From: Lactococcus protaetiae
GTDB taxonomy: Bacteria; Bacillota; Bacilli; Lactobacillales; Streptococcaceae
Direction of reading: 5' to 3'
DNA: 64,000 bases
NCBI RefSeq assembly: GCF_006965445.1
Contig: NZ_CP041356.1
Span: 2,170,001 to 2,234,000, forward strand
The notes under the pieces were generated by a model, which saw only the letters and a program-made list of their open reading frames with translations, ran no database searches and was not told the DNA's origin. Shown piece by piece: positions 17,991 to 27,173 of the stretch; position 1 is the stretch's first letter; each line of letters begins with the position of its first letter. The translations under genes were made by a program, and so were the position numbers.

Positions 17991-18556
17991 TTAACTTAGC
18001 AAGTGCGTGCTATCTCCGCCCTTTGGGCTACGTTGTCGATGCTCGCTACGCCACTAAAGTGGCTATAGTCGCAATCGCAATTTCCCCACCTCTAGGTGAC
18101 GGGATAAGCAACACTATCTCCGCTTAGCTACGCTGTCCATTCGCTCTATCTTCGTTTCACTGCGCTGTCGATTCTCGCTACGGCACGAACGTGCCTAGTC
18201 GAAGTCGCAACTCGCTACGTGCTTCGCACGCCGTTCTACGAACAGTCTCTGCAACTTCGTTGCAGAGACTGTTCGTTTGCTTAACTGCTAAAGCAGTAAG
18301 AGCAAACGGTAAAGCGATAAGGCGAAATGGCAAGCTCTGCTTTCGTTCTACTCCCCCAGAATCTTAGCATTTTAGCGCTTGCGATTTGAACTTGCCACTT
18401 TAGCGGTTTAGTGAAATCGACAGCGCAGCAAAGCGGAGATAGAGCGAATGGATAACGAAGCGAAGCGGAGGTGTGACCTCATATCTTTAACGTGAGGTTG
18501 TGACCTGACATTGGTGGGAGAGAAAGAATCCCCCACCAATGAAGTAATCACTTCAA
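17991..18556. repeat. Hairpin-mosaic repeat, copy R4 (longest), between ftsL and rsmH
   Basis: About 566 bp, starting TTAACTTAGCAAGTGCG and ending with CATTGGTGGG...CCCACCAATG plus TGAAGTaatcACTTCA. The interior is a chain of small stems: GGCACG-aa-CGTGCC, ACTGCTAAAGCAGT, GCAACttcGTTGC and the block gacctcatatc...gtgaggttgtgacc. It lies in what is normally a tight cell-division operon. No protein-like ORF. Confidence 0.85.
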
Positions 18557-18617
18557 ACTTGATAAGCGATTACCAATCAGTTGTTGAGAAAGAACTCCTC
18601 AACAATAACAGCTCACT

Positions 18618-19559
18618 TTAATCTCGTTGTTTTTGTGCAACACGAAGCTTGGCACTATGTGCCCTATTGTTGAACTCAAGTTCGTCTTCAGTTGCAATTA
18701 CTGGTTTACGATTAACCAGTTTGAGTTTAGCTTCCATTTCTTTGGGAAGCATAGGCAATCCTTTTGGAACATTTACCGTGCTATATTCTTTGAATATATT
18801 TTTCGTTAAACGATCTTCAAGTGAATGAAAAGTGATGACGGAAATCCGCCCTCCCACTTTCAACAAGTCTATTGCTTGTTCAATTGATTCTTCTGCTGCT
18901 CCAAGTTCATCATTGACTTCTATTCTGATGGCTTGAAAAATTCGCTTAGCAGGATGCCCTTTTTTCTTTAATTCTTTTTGAGGAAGTGCTGATTTAATCA
19001 AATCAGCGAGTTCTATTGTCGATTCAATAGATTTATTTTTTCTTGCTTGTTCAATCTTACGAGCAATTTGTTTAGAGAATTTATCTTCACCATAGCGAAA
19101 GAAAATTCTAACCAAATCTTCATAAGAATAATCGTTGACAACCTCATATGCTGAAAGTTGTTGCATTTGATTCATTCGCATATCTAAACGTGCCTCTTTT
19201 TTATAAGAAAAGCCACGCTTGCTATCATCAAACTGGGGACTGGAAACTCCTAAATCATATAAGATTCCGTCAATTTTTGTGATTCCTAGTTCAGCAAGTG
19301 CTGATTTTAAGTAACGAAAGTTACTCTTCACTAGTGTCACTTTATTGTCAACAAGCTGTATTTTAAGACGAATTCTCGCATTTTCGTGAGCAGTTTCGTC
19401 TTGGTCAAAAGCGTACAAATGACCTGTGGTAAGTTTACTCAGAAGATATTCACTATGCCCTGCACCACCTAAAGTAGCATCAACGTAAATTCCATCGGGC
19501 TTGACCTCAAGCATATCTACGGTTTCATGTAATAGGACTGTATCGTGCTTGAATTCCAT
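18618..19559 (-). CDS. rsmH: 16S rRNA (cytosine1402-N4)-methyltransferase
   Basis: A 313-residue SAM-dependent methyltransferase. [14 protein letters not shown] (near residues 27-40) is the SAM-binding loop, and [14 protein letters not shown] and [14 protein letters not shown] are family motifs. First gene of the division cluster; no mraZ is seen upstream. A good AAGGAGG site lies at 19582-19590, but 22 bases from the ATG and with no in-frame alternative start between, so the ribosome site is unusually distant. A TATAAT lies at 19605-19610. Confidence 0.95.
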   Translation of the reverse strand: MEFKHDTVLLHETVDMLEVKPDGIYVDATLGGAGHSEYLLSKLTTGHLYAFDQDETAHENARIRLKIQLVDNKVTLVKSNFRYLKSALAELGITKIDGILYDLGVSSPQFDDSKRGFSYKKEARLDMRMNQMQQLSAYEVVNDYSYEDLVRIFFRYGEDKFSKQIARKIEQARKNKSIESTIELADLIKSALPQKELKKKGHPAKRIFQAIRIEVNDELGAAEESIEQAIDLLKVGGRISVITFHSLEDRLTKNIFKEYSTVNVPKGLPMLPKEMEAKLKLVNRKPVIATEDELEFNNRAHSAKLRVAQKQRD

Positions 19560-19795
19560 AGTTTTTTGGCTAAACTGCCATTCCTCCTTGTATACTTACT
19601 GTTTATTATATCACTTTTTTGTTATTTTTGTAGTGGTTTACACAAATTGTAAATAAAATATTTGTTTTTTGAGCGCTGAATAGCTCGCAAACACTTGATA
19701 TTACTAGGTTTTATCCTCTATGTTGTTTTTTCTGTCAATTGATTGACAGGCAGTGTAAACAAATCACATTATTACATTATACCAACAGCAACTAA

Positions 19796-19824
19796 AAATA
19801 GACTGAAGTCATCAGTCCATTTTT
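19796..19824 (-). terminator. Terminator of the first DUF805 gene
   Basis: Minus-strand GGACTGA-tgac-TTCAGTC followed by TATTTTTAG. The restored DUF805 stop codon lies in its 5' arm. Confidence 0.6.
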
Positions 19825-20752
19825 CTAAATATTAGCGTTTTTTCTTCTGTTGCTAATTCATCCGATTTCATCATTTCTACACTAAATAGAGCTACGATGA
19901 GAATCATTATCAGTAGGAATAATAGATAGTTGATAAGGTCATAGTGATTCACTCCATAACTCAAATCAATAATTTTCCACAGGATTACCTTAAAAATTAC
20001 TATCGCGCCTATGCCCCCAGAAGAGTAGCAATTGCAAAATTTGTCAAACCAGCATCGCGCAAACGGCGAATATGTACTGTAAGTTGTGGGAAGAATAAGC
20101 CAATAACATAAATAACAAGGATGAATTCCATGACTTCTGTTCCTACAAATATTTGTCCAAAAATGAGCTGATCTAACGCTTTATTCATAACAAAAAATAT
20201 GATAAACAAAATTCCGAAAATCGCAAAAACAAGTTGCGTCCACCAAAAACTTCTTCTGCTCGTACGCCCTGAAAAAGAGAAATAGCCTCGGAAATAATAC
20301 TTTAAAGCACGTAATATTCCAATTTTTCCCTTATCATCCAGTACAACATTTTTTCTTTTTGGAGCTGTAAACTCGGTAATTTCTGCCGTATCTTTTGAAT
20401 GAGGAAGAAGATTTAAGACCAATAATGCAAAGCTCCCTAGAATAGGGATAAAGTTAAGAAATATCAGGCCATAAGCAAGCCCTGCATCTCTTAATCTCCT
20501 GACCGTCATTGAGATAAAGGGAATCAAAGTTACCAGAAAATAAATCCATAATAGAAATAGGAAAAAATAAGAGAGCGCAGTCAAAACGTTAGGAAGGACG
20601 GGATGACCTATATGAGCGAAAATTTGATATCCTGCATAGAAAAATATCAAAAAAATAATTTGGACAAATGTGGCTAACCAGAAATCTTTCCTTGTTGTTC
20701 GCTCTCGAAAACTGCCGTATCCTCTCCAAAATTTTTTGTAAGCTTGAAGCAC
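19812..20752 (-). CDS. DUF805 membrane protein, two-domain (frameshifted near 3' end)
   Basis: A polytopic protein with two DUF805 units. The first has FREVTRKDFW-like FRERTTRKDFW (near residues 16-26) and RRLRDAGLAYG; the second has FSGRTSRRSFWW and RRLRDAGLTNF. The readable frame stops at 20009 with LLGA. Adding one C to the CCCCC run at 20014-20018 extends it about 65 residues through a last membrane helix (DLINYLLFLLIMILIVALF) to a stop at 19812. Function unknown; the family is of small membrane proteins often linked to stress or phage sensitivity. Confidence 0.75.
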
Positions 20753-20946
20753 TTGAATTTCTCCTTTCTTGTAAAATATACTAGTTTCGCTTCAAAATGA
20801 TATATGATTTTAGATTGATGCTATCTAAGAAATGGTTAACAACAACTATAATCAGTATATCTGCGTCATGATATACGTTTATTGATGACTGGTTCATTAG
20901 TTAACATTGAAATGAAGTACATTTTAGTAAGTTCAGTATAGAAACT

Positions 20947-21074
20947 TTATCAAAGCTTAGTGCATGCTAATACTCCGACCTCTTAGGTCGGAGATAAAGC
21001 AGCACTAAGCTTTGAATTTCGTCCGACTGAATTCAGTGGCAAGTTGAAACTCCCACTGAGTAAGTCTTGACTTT
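20947..21074. repeat. Hairpin-mosaic repeat, copy R5 (minimal form)
   Basis: 128 bp: TTTATCAAAGCTTAGTGC, the stem CTCCGACCTcttAGGTCGGAG, then aagcagcactaagctttgaatttcgtccgactg and the right end cccactgagtaagtcttgac. It abuts the stop codon of the second DUF805 gene. It shows the minimum the family can have. Confidence 0.8.
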
Positions 21075-21594
21075 ATTCATAAATTCTTGAATCATCTTCT
21101 TCATCTTCTTTATATTTTGTTGGAAAAATACATAGAATATACGTAATCAATGTGATGATATTAAATAATAAGCCCAAATTTCCCAAAAAACTATTGTGAA
21201 TGAAAGAATTGATAACCACGATAAAAGCACTTAAACCAAAAATAATTGCAATCCACCAAGGCATTCCTGCATCACTTAGTCGTCTTGCAGTCAGGCTAAT
21301 ATTTGGAATAAGGACAAGCAAACCTACAATTGCAATAATAACACTGACTGCAAATAAACTGCCTGTGGGTTTTAATGATAAATCTAAAACTTTTTGTCTC
21401 ATTTCATTTTGTGAAAGCGATGATGATTTCCCTAAAACTTCGCTCACTTGAGGAATCATTGTAAAAAATCGAATTCCGTTAAGGATGGCGAAGATAATGG
21501 CATTGACGAGAAAAACCCACCAATAGTCTGAACGGCTTGAGTAACTTTGGAAATCGACTGATTTCTTCCAATATTTAATATAAGCTTTAATCAT
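21073..21594 (-). CDS. DUF805 membrane protein, single domain
   Basis: A 173-residue protein with about four membrane helices and one DUF805 signature (FQSYSSRSDYWWVFLVN near residues 15-31; LTARRLSDAGMPWW). Acidic C-terminus (KEDEEDDSRIYE). Its TAA stop is formed at the very edge of repeat R5. It is a neighbour and paralogue of the two-domain protein at 19.8-20.75 kb. Function unknown. Confidence 0.8.
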   Translation of the reverse strand: MIKAYIKYWKKSVDFQSYSSRSDYWWVFLVNAIIFAILNGIRFFTMIPQVSEVLGKSSSLSQNEMRQKVLDLSLKPTGSLFAVSVIIAIVGLLVLIPNISLTARRLSDAGMPWWIAIIFGLSAFIVVINSFIHNSFLGNLGLLFNIITLITYILCIFPTKYKEDEEDDSRIYE

Positions 21595-21704
21595 AGGTTA
21601 CCAGTACAAACTCAATTAATATTATTCATATTATTGAGTTTGTTTCCTTTCATTTTATAAGTTTCTTAGTTTACATGCACTGACGAGTTTCTGTCAGCAA
21701 CCAA

Positions 21705-23371
21705 TTATTTTGTCAGCAAGCGTTTTGCTTGCGCGAGCGCTTCTTCTGTCAAGTCATCGCCCGCAAGCATTTTAGCAATTTCATTGACACGTTCCTCAAA
21801 CTTGAGTTTTCTTACTGTCGAAGTAGTTACATCATTTGTGGAGGCTTTTTCAATATAAAATTGAGTATCTGCAATAGCAACAACTTGTGGAAGGTGAGAA
21901 ATCGCTAAAACCTGACCACTTTTCGCTATTTTATAAATTTTATTGGCAATTGCCTGAGCAACACGTCCCGATACACCTGTATCTACCTCATCAAATACAA
22001 TTGATGTTTTGTTTTCACGTCTTGAAAAACTGGATTTAATCGCTAGCATCAATCTAGAAAGCTCACCACCTGATGCCGTTTTAGCTAGTGGTTTAAATCC
22101 TTCTCCTGGATTGGTTTGAATAAAAAATTCAATATGCTCATTACCAAGCGATGAAAACTTAGCTTTCTCAAAATTGACTCTAAAATCAGCTTTCTCCATA
22201 TACAAATCAGCAAGTTCATGCTTGATATCTCGTTCAAGCTCTGTTGCTATCTTTTGCCGCTCTTGATTTAACACCTGGCTGGCTTCTATCAACTCATTTT
22301 GTGCTGATTTTACGGCCTGCTCTAGCCACTCTGAATCATGCTCAGAGCCTGTCAGTTCTGACAATTCTAACTGTACTTTTTCTAGATAATTGACGACATC
22401 GGTCAATTCTGGACCATACTTTTTACGCAAAGTGTTAAGCGTCATTATCCGGTCTTCGATTTGCAAAAGCTCTGACGGATTAAATTCAAGAGCATCCATA
22501 ACACGGCGAATTTGACTCGCAACATCTTCAAGAATGTAATAACTTTCCGCTGTTTTGTCAGCAAGTTCTTGATATTCATTATCAAAATTGCTAATGCTAT
22601 CAAGTTCTGTCATTGTTGTCCGAATATTGTTAAGACTAGAGTAATCTCCATCCTCATCATCCAAAGCTAGAGCGGCTGTGCTTAAAGCTTCCGCGATATT
22701 TTTAATATTATTTAACTTTTCTCGGCGTCCAGCGAGAGACTCATCGTCAATCAAATTTATCGCTGCTGCTTCGATTTCTTCTTCCTGAAATTGGAGGATT
22801 TCAATCCGCTTGGCAAATTCTTGCTCATTTTTTTGTCTGGTTGTCAATTGTTGACGAAGATTTTTAAATTGTTCAAATTTCTCTTGGTAACTATTTTTTA
22901 TTTTTTCAAAATTTTCGTCCCCAAATTCATCAAGTAAATGCAGATGACTTTTAGGGTTCATTAATTCTTGACTGTCATGCTGACCATGAATATCAACAAG
23001 AAATTCACCAATCTCACGCAAAGTTGTCAGATTAACCATTTGTCCATTGATTCGACAAACTGAGCGACCATTAGCAAAAATTTCACGTCTAAGAATAATC
23101 TCATGGTGAACATCTTCAAAACCAAGCGCTGTCAGTGCTGACAGAAGTTCGGGGGCCTTCTCAAAGAAGAACAATCCTTCTATCTCAGCTTTCATCGCAC
23201 CATGACGGACAAAATCTGTTGACGAACGTCCTCCAAGAGCAAACTCATTGCATCAATAATAATTGATTTCCCCGCTCCTGTTTCTCCCGTCAAAATCGTC
23301 ATTCCATTTTCAAAAGAAAGGTGAATTTCTTCAATAATTGCAAAATTCTTGATTGAAATTTCTTGTAACAT
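21705..23371 (-). CDS. recN: DNA repair ATPase RecN (frameshifted near 5' end)
   Basis: SMC-like protein of double-strand-break repair. The N-terminal 59-codon piece (from the ATG at 23371, with GGAGGTAAG upstream) encodes Walker A GETGAGKS. The main frame carries the coiled-coil region, the signature ASGGELSRLMLAI and Walker B IVFDEVDTGVSG. The frame breaks at the CC at 23233-23234; one added C gives ...SLLLGGRSSTDFVRHGAMKAE, as expected for RecN. The coding region contains the palindrome CTGTCAGTGCTGACAG at 23129-23144. Likely a sequence error rather than a pseudogene. Confidence 0.92.
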
Positions 23372-23451
23372 CTTACCTCCGAATCTTTGTTATAACTCAA
23401 TTTCTGAACATTTTCCATTTAGCAGTAGAGGACGACTTTAAAAGCCAAATC

Positions 23452-23480
23452 ATTTACTGACAGAACGTCTGTCAGTAAAT
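23452..23480. terminator. Palindromic hairpin between argR and recN
   Basis: Perfect 13-bp stem ATTTACTGACAGA / TCTGTCAGTAAAT with an ACG loop, the same stem as the yhgE terminator. A second CTGTCAGTACGCTGACA word follows at 23489-23506. There is no long T run on either side, so a terminator role is uncertain. Confidence 0.45.
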
Positions 23481-23651
23481 CGGGAAAGTTGTCAGCGTAC
23501 TGACAGCCTTTCTTTTGCAGATGAAAACTTCAAGTGTCCTAAACATTGCGATATTTGCAGGTGGATTATATCACATATTTCACACTTCTCTCTGTTGCTT
23601 GTCTATATCTCATCTGTTTTGCAAATCAATAAAAATGGCATTCCACTTTAT

Positions 23652-24095
23652 TTAGACAATCAGTGATTCGTAGACCTTCTTAGCTTCATCATGTGTTTCA
23701 AAAATAACTAGAACACTATCATCATCTGTAGTTATTGAAAAAATTTCTGATTCGCATTCTTGTAATAAATATTTTTTCACAAGACTTGTCGTTCCAGGAT
23801 TTGTACAAAGTGCAATCATGCTCTCATGAATTTTCACCTTAGTAATTGCATCAAAGGCAAGTGCTTTATGCAAACTTGACTGTAGAGCTTCATTATTTTT
23901 AGGCAAATCATAACGATAACCTCCAGTTTCAGCTGGAACTTTGATCAAAGCAAGAGATTTTATATCTCGTGAAATGGTTGCCTGAGTCACATCAATTTGA
24001 TGCGCAAGCAGCCGTGATACAAGTTCTTCTTGCGTTTTAATTTCATTTTCTTTGATGAGATTTGCAATAAAGTTTAAACGTTCTTCTCTTTTCAT
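23652..24095 (-). CDS. argR: Arginine repressor ArgR/AhrC
   Basis: A 147-residue regulator. The N-terminal winged helix covers residues 1-70 (QEELVSRLLAHQIDVTQATISRDIKSL); the C-terminal hexamerisation and arginine-binding domain has CTNPGTTSLVKKYL and TTDDDSVLVIFET. Controls arginine metabolism; in this position, between tlyA and recN, it is the AhrC-type copy conserved in Firmicutes. The start overlaps the tlyA stop by 4 bases. Confidence 0.93.
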   Translation of the reverse strand: MKREERLNFIANLIKENEIKTQEELVSRLLAHQIDVTQATISRDIKSLALIKVPAETGGYRYDLPKNNEALQSSLHKALAFDAITKVKIHESMIALCTNPGTTSLVKKYLLQECESEIFSITTDDDSVLVIFETHDEAKKVYESLIV

Positions 24096-24898
24096 AGTTT
24101 CTCGCTCTCTTCTTGTAAAACTGATTCAATATTGACTGTATTTGCAATTTCACCTTTTCCGTCTTTGGTCAAATGAACCAAAAATTCAATATTCCCTGCC
24201 CCACCCTTAATGGGCGAAAAAGTGAGATTTTGTACCGAAAATCCTAATTTTGTTGCTGTTTTTAATACTTTCTCAATCGTCATTTTGTGGACTTTAGGCT
24301 CTTTAATAATTCCATTTTTGCCCACCTGCTCACGACCTGCCTCAAACTGCGGTTTAATCAAAGCCACCACATTGCCACCCTCACGCAGAATGTCATAAAG
24401 TGGCGGTAAAATCAAGTCCAAGCTGATAAAGCTGACATCAATAGAGCTAAATTCTGGTTGCCCTGCCGTAAAATCCTCTAGCTGTGCATTGCGGAAATTA
24501 AACTGTTCCATGACAAACACACGTTCATCATTCCTGATTTTCCAAGCCAGTTGATTTGTTCCGACATCAAGGGCATAGACTCGTTTCGCTCCATTTTGCA
24601 GCATCACATCCGTAAAACCACCTGTGGAGCTGCCGATGTCAAGGCAAATCTGATCTGAAACAGACAATTCAAATTCACGCAAAGCTTTCTCAAGCTTCAA
24701 ACCACCTCGACTGACATACTTTAACTTTTCGCCTTTGAGCCGTAACTCCGTCCCATCGTCAATCTTCTGACCTGGTTTGTCAAAGCGCTCCCCATTTTTA
24801 CTATCTACAACGAGTCCCGCCATCACACCGCGTTTTGCCTGCTCTCGCGTTTCAAACAGCCCTTGATTTGTCGCTAGAACATCTACTCTTTCTTTCAT
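24092..24898 (-). CDS. tlyA: TlyA-family rRNA 2'-O-methyltransferase (S4-FtsJ)
   Basis: A 268-residue protein with an N-terminal S4 RNA-binding domain (residues 1-65) and an FtsJ-type methyltransferase domain (LDIGSSTGGFTDVML near 82-96; DVSFISL). Related enzymes methylate ribosomal RNA; a haemolysin role was an early label. In operon with argR. A TATAAT lies 14 bases before the ATG, with AAAGAAAG as a weak ribosome site. Confidence 0.9.
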   Translation of the reverse strand: MKERVDVLATNQGLFETREQAKRGVMAGLVVDSKNGERFDKPGQKIDDGTELRLKGEKLKYVSRGGLKLEKALREFELSVSDQICLDIGSSTGGFTDVMLQNGAKRVYALDVGTNQLAWKIRNDERVFVMEQFNFRNAQLEDFTAGQPEFSSIDVSFISLDLILPPLYDILREGGNVVALIKPQFEAGREQVGKNGIIKEPKVHKMTIEKVLKTATKLGFSVQNLTFSPIKGGAGNIEFLVHLTKDGKGEIANTVNIESVLQEESEKL

Positions 24899-24972
24899 TC
24901 TTGTCTTTCTTTATTATACGTATTTTATTTGAAAATGTAACCTTATAACTCTTTTTTCATGATAAATAAATT

Positions 24973-25830
24973 TTATTTCACTTCCAACTGATTAATGATT
25001 TTAAAAATATCGCTTCCATCAGTAACGCCAAGCTCTGTCAGCAACTTTTTAGCCACTGACAGCTTTTCTGTCAGTTGGTTTTTCGCGCCATCAAGCCCTA
25101 AAAGTGCGACATAAGTTGATTTTTCTTCAAGAATGTCTTTCCCTGGCGTTTTGCCGATTTCCTCAAAACTTGCGGTCACATCTAAAATATCATCACGAAT
25201 TTGAAAAGCAAGTCCCAACGCCGCGCCAACTTCACGAAGTCGCTCAAGCTCTCCTTCTGATTTGTCAGCAATAATACCGCTCGCCACAAAGGGGAAGGTC
25301 AGCAGACGTCCTGTTTTCAGGCGATGAATTTGCTCAATTTGATCCAAACTCAGCGTTTCTCCCTCGCCGTCCATATCAAGCACTTGTCCTGCCACCATGC
25401 CAAAACTTCCAGAGGCAAAACTTAGCTCCTGCACCAGTTTAACGAGCTTTTCCGCAGGTAATTCAGCACTTGTCAAGACATAAAAAGGGTCAAAAAACAA
25501 GCTATCTCCTGCCAAAATCGCCGTTGCTTCATCAAATTTCTTGTGATTGGTGAGCTTTCCGCGCCGATAATCATCATTGTCCATCGCTGGCAAATCATCA
25601 TGAATCAAAGAGCCCGTGTGAATCATCTCAAGACTTGCCGCCACAAGATAATGCGCCGAAGTCAGCTCAAGTCCAAAACCTTCAAGCAAGTCCAAAAATA
25701 GCAAGGGACGAATCCGCTTGCCGCCAGCCATCAATGAATAGACCGTCGCAGCCGACAAATGCGCAGGAATCTGCTTTTCCTGATAAAATGCTGTTAAAAT
25801 ATGCTCTAACTTCTCAATCTTCGTGTTCAT
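24973..25830 (-). CDS. ispA: Farnesyl/geranyl diphosphate synthase
   Basis: A 285-residue trans-prenyltransferase. The first Asp-rich motif is in LIHDDLPAMDNDD (near residues 80-92), the second is FQIRDDILD. Makes the C15 precursor for undecaprenyl phosphate and quinones. The start at 25830 is preferred to 25854: TGC-TATAAT lies at 25838-25843, seven bases before the ATG, and no Shine-Dalgarno is present, so the mRNA looks leaderless. In relatives ispA follows xseB directly; here xseB is 18 kb away. It holds a hairpin ACTGACAGC-ttt-GCTGTCAGT-like palindrome near 25055-25075. Confidence 0.92.
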   Translation of the reverse strand: MNTKIEKLEHILTAFYQEKQIPAHLSAATVYSLMAGGKRIRPLLFLDLLEGFGLELTSAHYLVAASLEMIHTGSLIHDDLPAMDNDDYRRGKLTNHKKFDEATAILAGDSLFFDPFYVLTSAELPAEKLVKLVQELSFASGSFGMVAGQVLDMDGEGETLSLDQIEQIHRLKTGRLLTFPFVASGIIADKSEGELERLREVGAALGLAFQIRDDILDVTASFEEIGKTPGKDILEEKSTYVALLGLDGAKNQLTEKLSVAKKLLTELGVTDGSDIFKIINQLEVK

Positions 25831-25837
25831 TACTACT

Positions 25838-25875
25838 ATTATAGCAAAAATCACGATTTTTAGTCGTGATTTTTT
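25838..25875 (-). promoter_or_regulatory. ispA extended -10 and upstream MFS terminator
   Basis: Minus-strand stem AAAAATCACGA / TCGTGATTTTT (25846-25875) ends the MFS gene. Directly after it lies TGCTATAAT, seven bases before the ispA ATG. The terminator and promoter are fused, with no room for a leader. Confidence 0.6.
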
Positions 25876-25919
25876 GAGTTTATCAGATAATTTACATTAC
25901 TTTTTCATAGTTGAAAACA

Positions 25920-27152
25920 TTACTCCACTTTTAGTTCTGTATCAACTTTAGGGGATATTGCTTTCCCAAAAGTAACCCCAACAATGATAATGACACATAT
26001 ATTATTAATAATAAGTATGGTATCTGCGCCAAAAGTTTGGGAAAGAAATCCAGTATAAAGTGTTCCAAGCGTGATTGCTAATTTCCCAAGAAATGAATTA
26101 AATCCAAAAAATCGGCTTTGATATTCCAAAACAACCTCGCTTTGATAAAGTGAAATAATTGGAACATTAATTAAAATCGTAACAAATCCTAAAACAACTT
26201 CTAGTACTAAAAATATCAGTAAAAAGAGAAGTTTATTTATACCTATCATTGTGATTGAAGCAACCCCAATAATAATCATAACGATACTATCTAGGATAAA
26301 TAATCTTGGTAAAAATGGTTTTAGATTTGGTGTTTTCTTTAAAATTATAAGCCCTGAAAGCGCCACTCCAATCATAAATGCCACCTCAACCATTCCGAAT
26401 AATTGATTTGAAATATGATATTTTTGAATTAATATTCCTGGATTGATAATATCGCCTCCAGAAGCGACAAAAAAATTAAGCGAAGCGCTAAGTAAAACCA
26501 TATTTAAAACGATTCTATTTTGCTGAATAGGACGAATACCGTTTTTCATATTGACAAAAAAGCTCGTCTTACTTTTACTATTTTGTTTTCTTCTGGTATA
26601 GGATAGCTGTGTCATAAACCCACTAGAAATCAAATATAAAATTCCACCGAGAAGAACAATCATCTTAAATCCAAAGCATCCGTAAATGACCGTTCCCAGT
26701 ATTGGCGCTCCAAAACCAGAAATATTATCAATCAAACTCTTCATGCCATTATACTTTTCAAGTTCTTCCCTAGAAACGATCTCCGTGAATAAAACTTTTG
26801 AAGCAAGTTCTGATGTATCAGCACTAATTGTAATTAATATTGCAAACATTCCCAACAAAAAAAGCGAAGGAAACTTAATGCTTATCAATAAAATAAATTG
26901 TCCTACAAAAAGAAAACTTGAAATTAAAAGAAAAAATGAAATAATCTTTTGTTTAGAAAATTTTTCAATCCATGTGCCGATAAAAGGAATGAACAACATT
27001 GATGGGAGCATAACGATTGCAAAAAATACACCCGAAAGTCGTAAAGAGCCATGAAGTTGAAGTATAAACAATGGGAGTACGATAGGATACATTGCTTGAG
27101 TAAATTCTGAGCAAACTCGTGAAGCAAAAAGAAATTTTATATTTCGTGTCAT
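25920..27152 (-). CDS. Major facilitator superfamily efflux transporter
   Basis: A 410-residue protein with about twelve hydrophobic segments, typical of MefA-like or enterobactin-exporter-like MFS drug/macrolide efflux carriers (start MTRNIKFLFASRVCSEF; TWIEKFSKQK after helix 2). Substrate not predictable. GAAGGGA precedes the ATG. A single-gene unit, downstream of repeat R6. An Rgg regulator lies on the same strand upstream. Confidence 0.82.
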   Translation of the reverse strand: MTRNIKFLFASRVCSEFTQAMYPIVLPLFILQLHGSLRLSGVFFAIVMLPSMLFIPFIGTWIEKFSKQKIISFFLLISSFLFVGQFILLISIKFPSLFLLGMFAILITISADTSELASKVLFTEIVSREELEKYNGMKSLIDNISGFGAPILGTVIYGCFGFKMIVLLGGILYLISSGFMTQLSYTRRKQNSKSKTSFFVNMKNGIRPIQQNRIVLNMVLLSASLNFFVASGGDIINPGILIQKYHISNQLFGMVEVAFMIGVALSGLIILKKTPNLKPFLPRLFILDSIVMIIIGVASITMIGINKLLFLLIFLVLEVVLGFVTILINVPIISLYQSEVVLEYQSRFFGFNSFLGKLAITLGTLYTGFLSQTFGADTILIINNICVIIIVGVTFGKAISPKVDTELKVE

Positions 27153-27173
27153 TTTGTTTTTTTCCCTTCTTTT

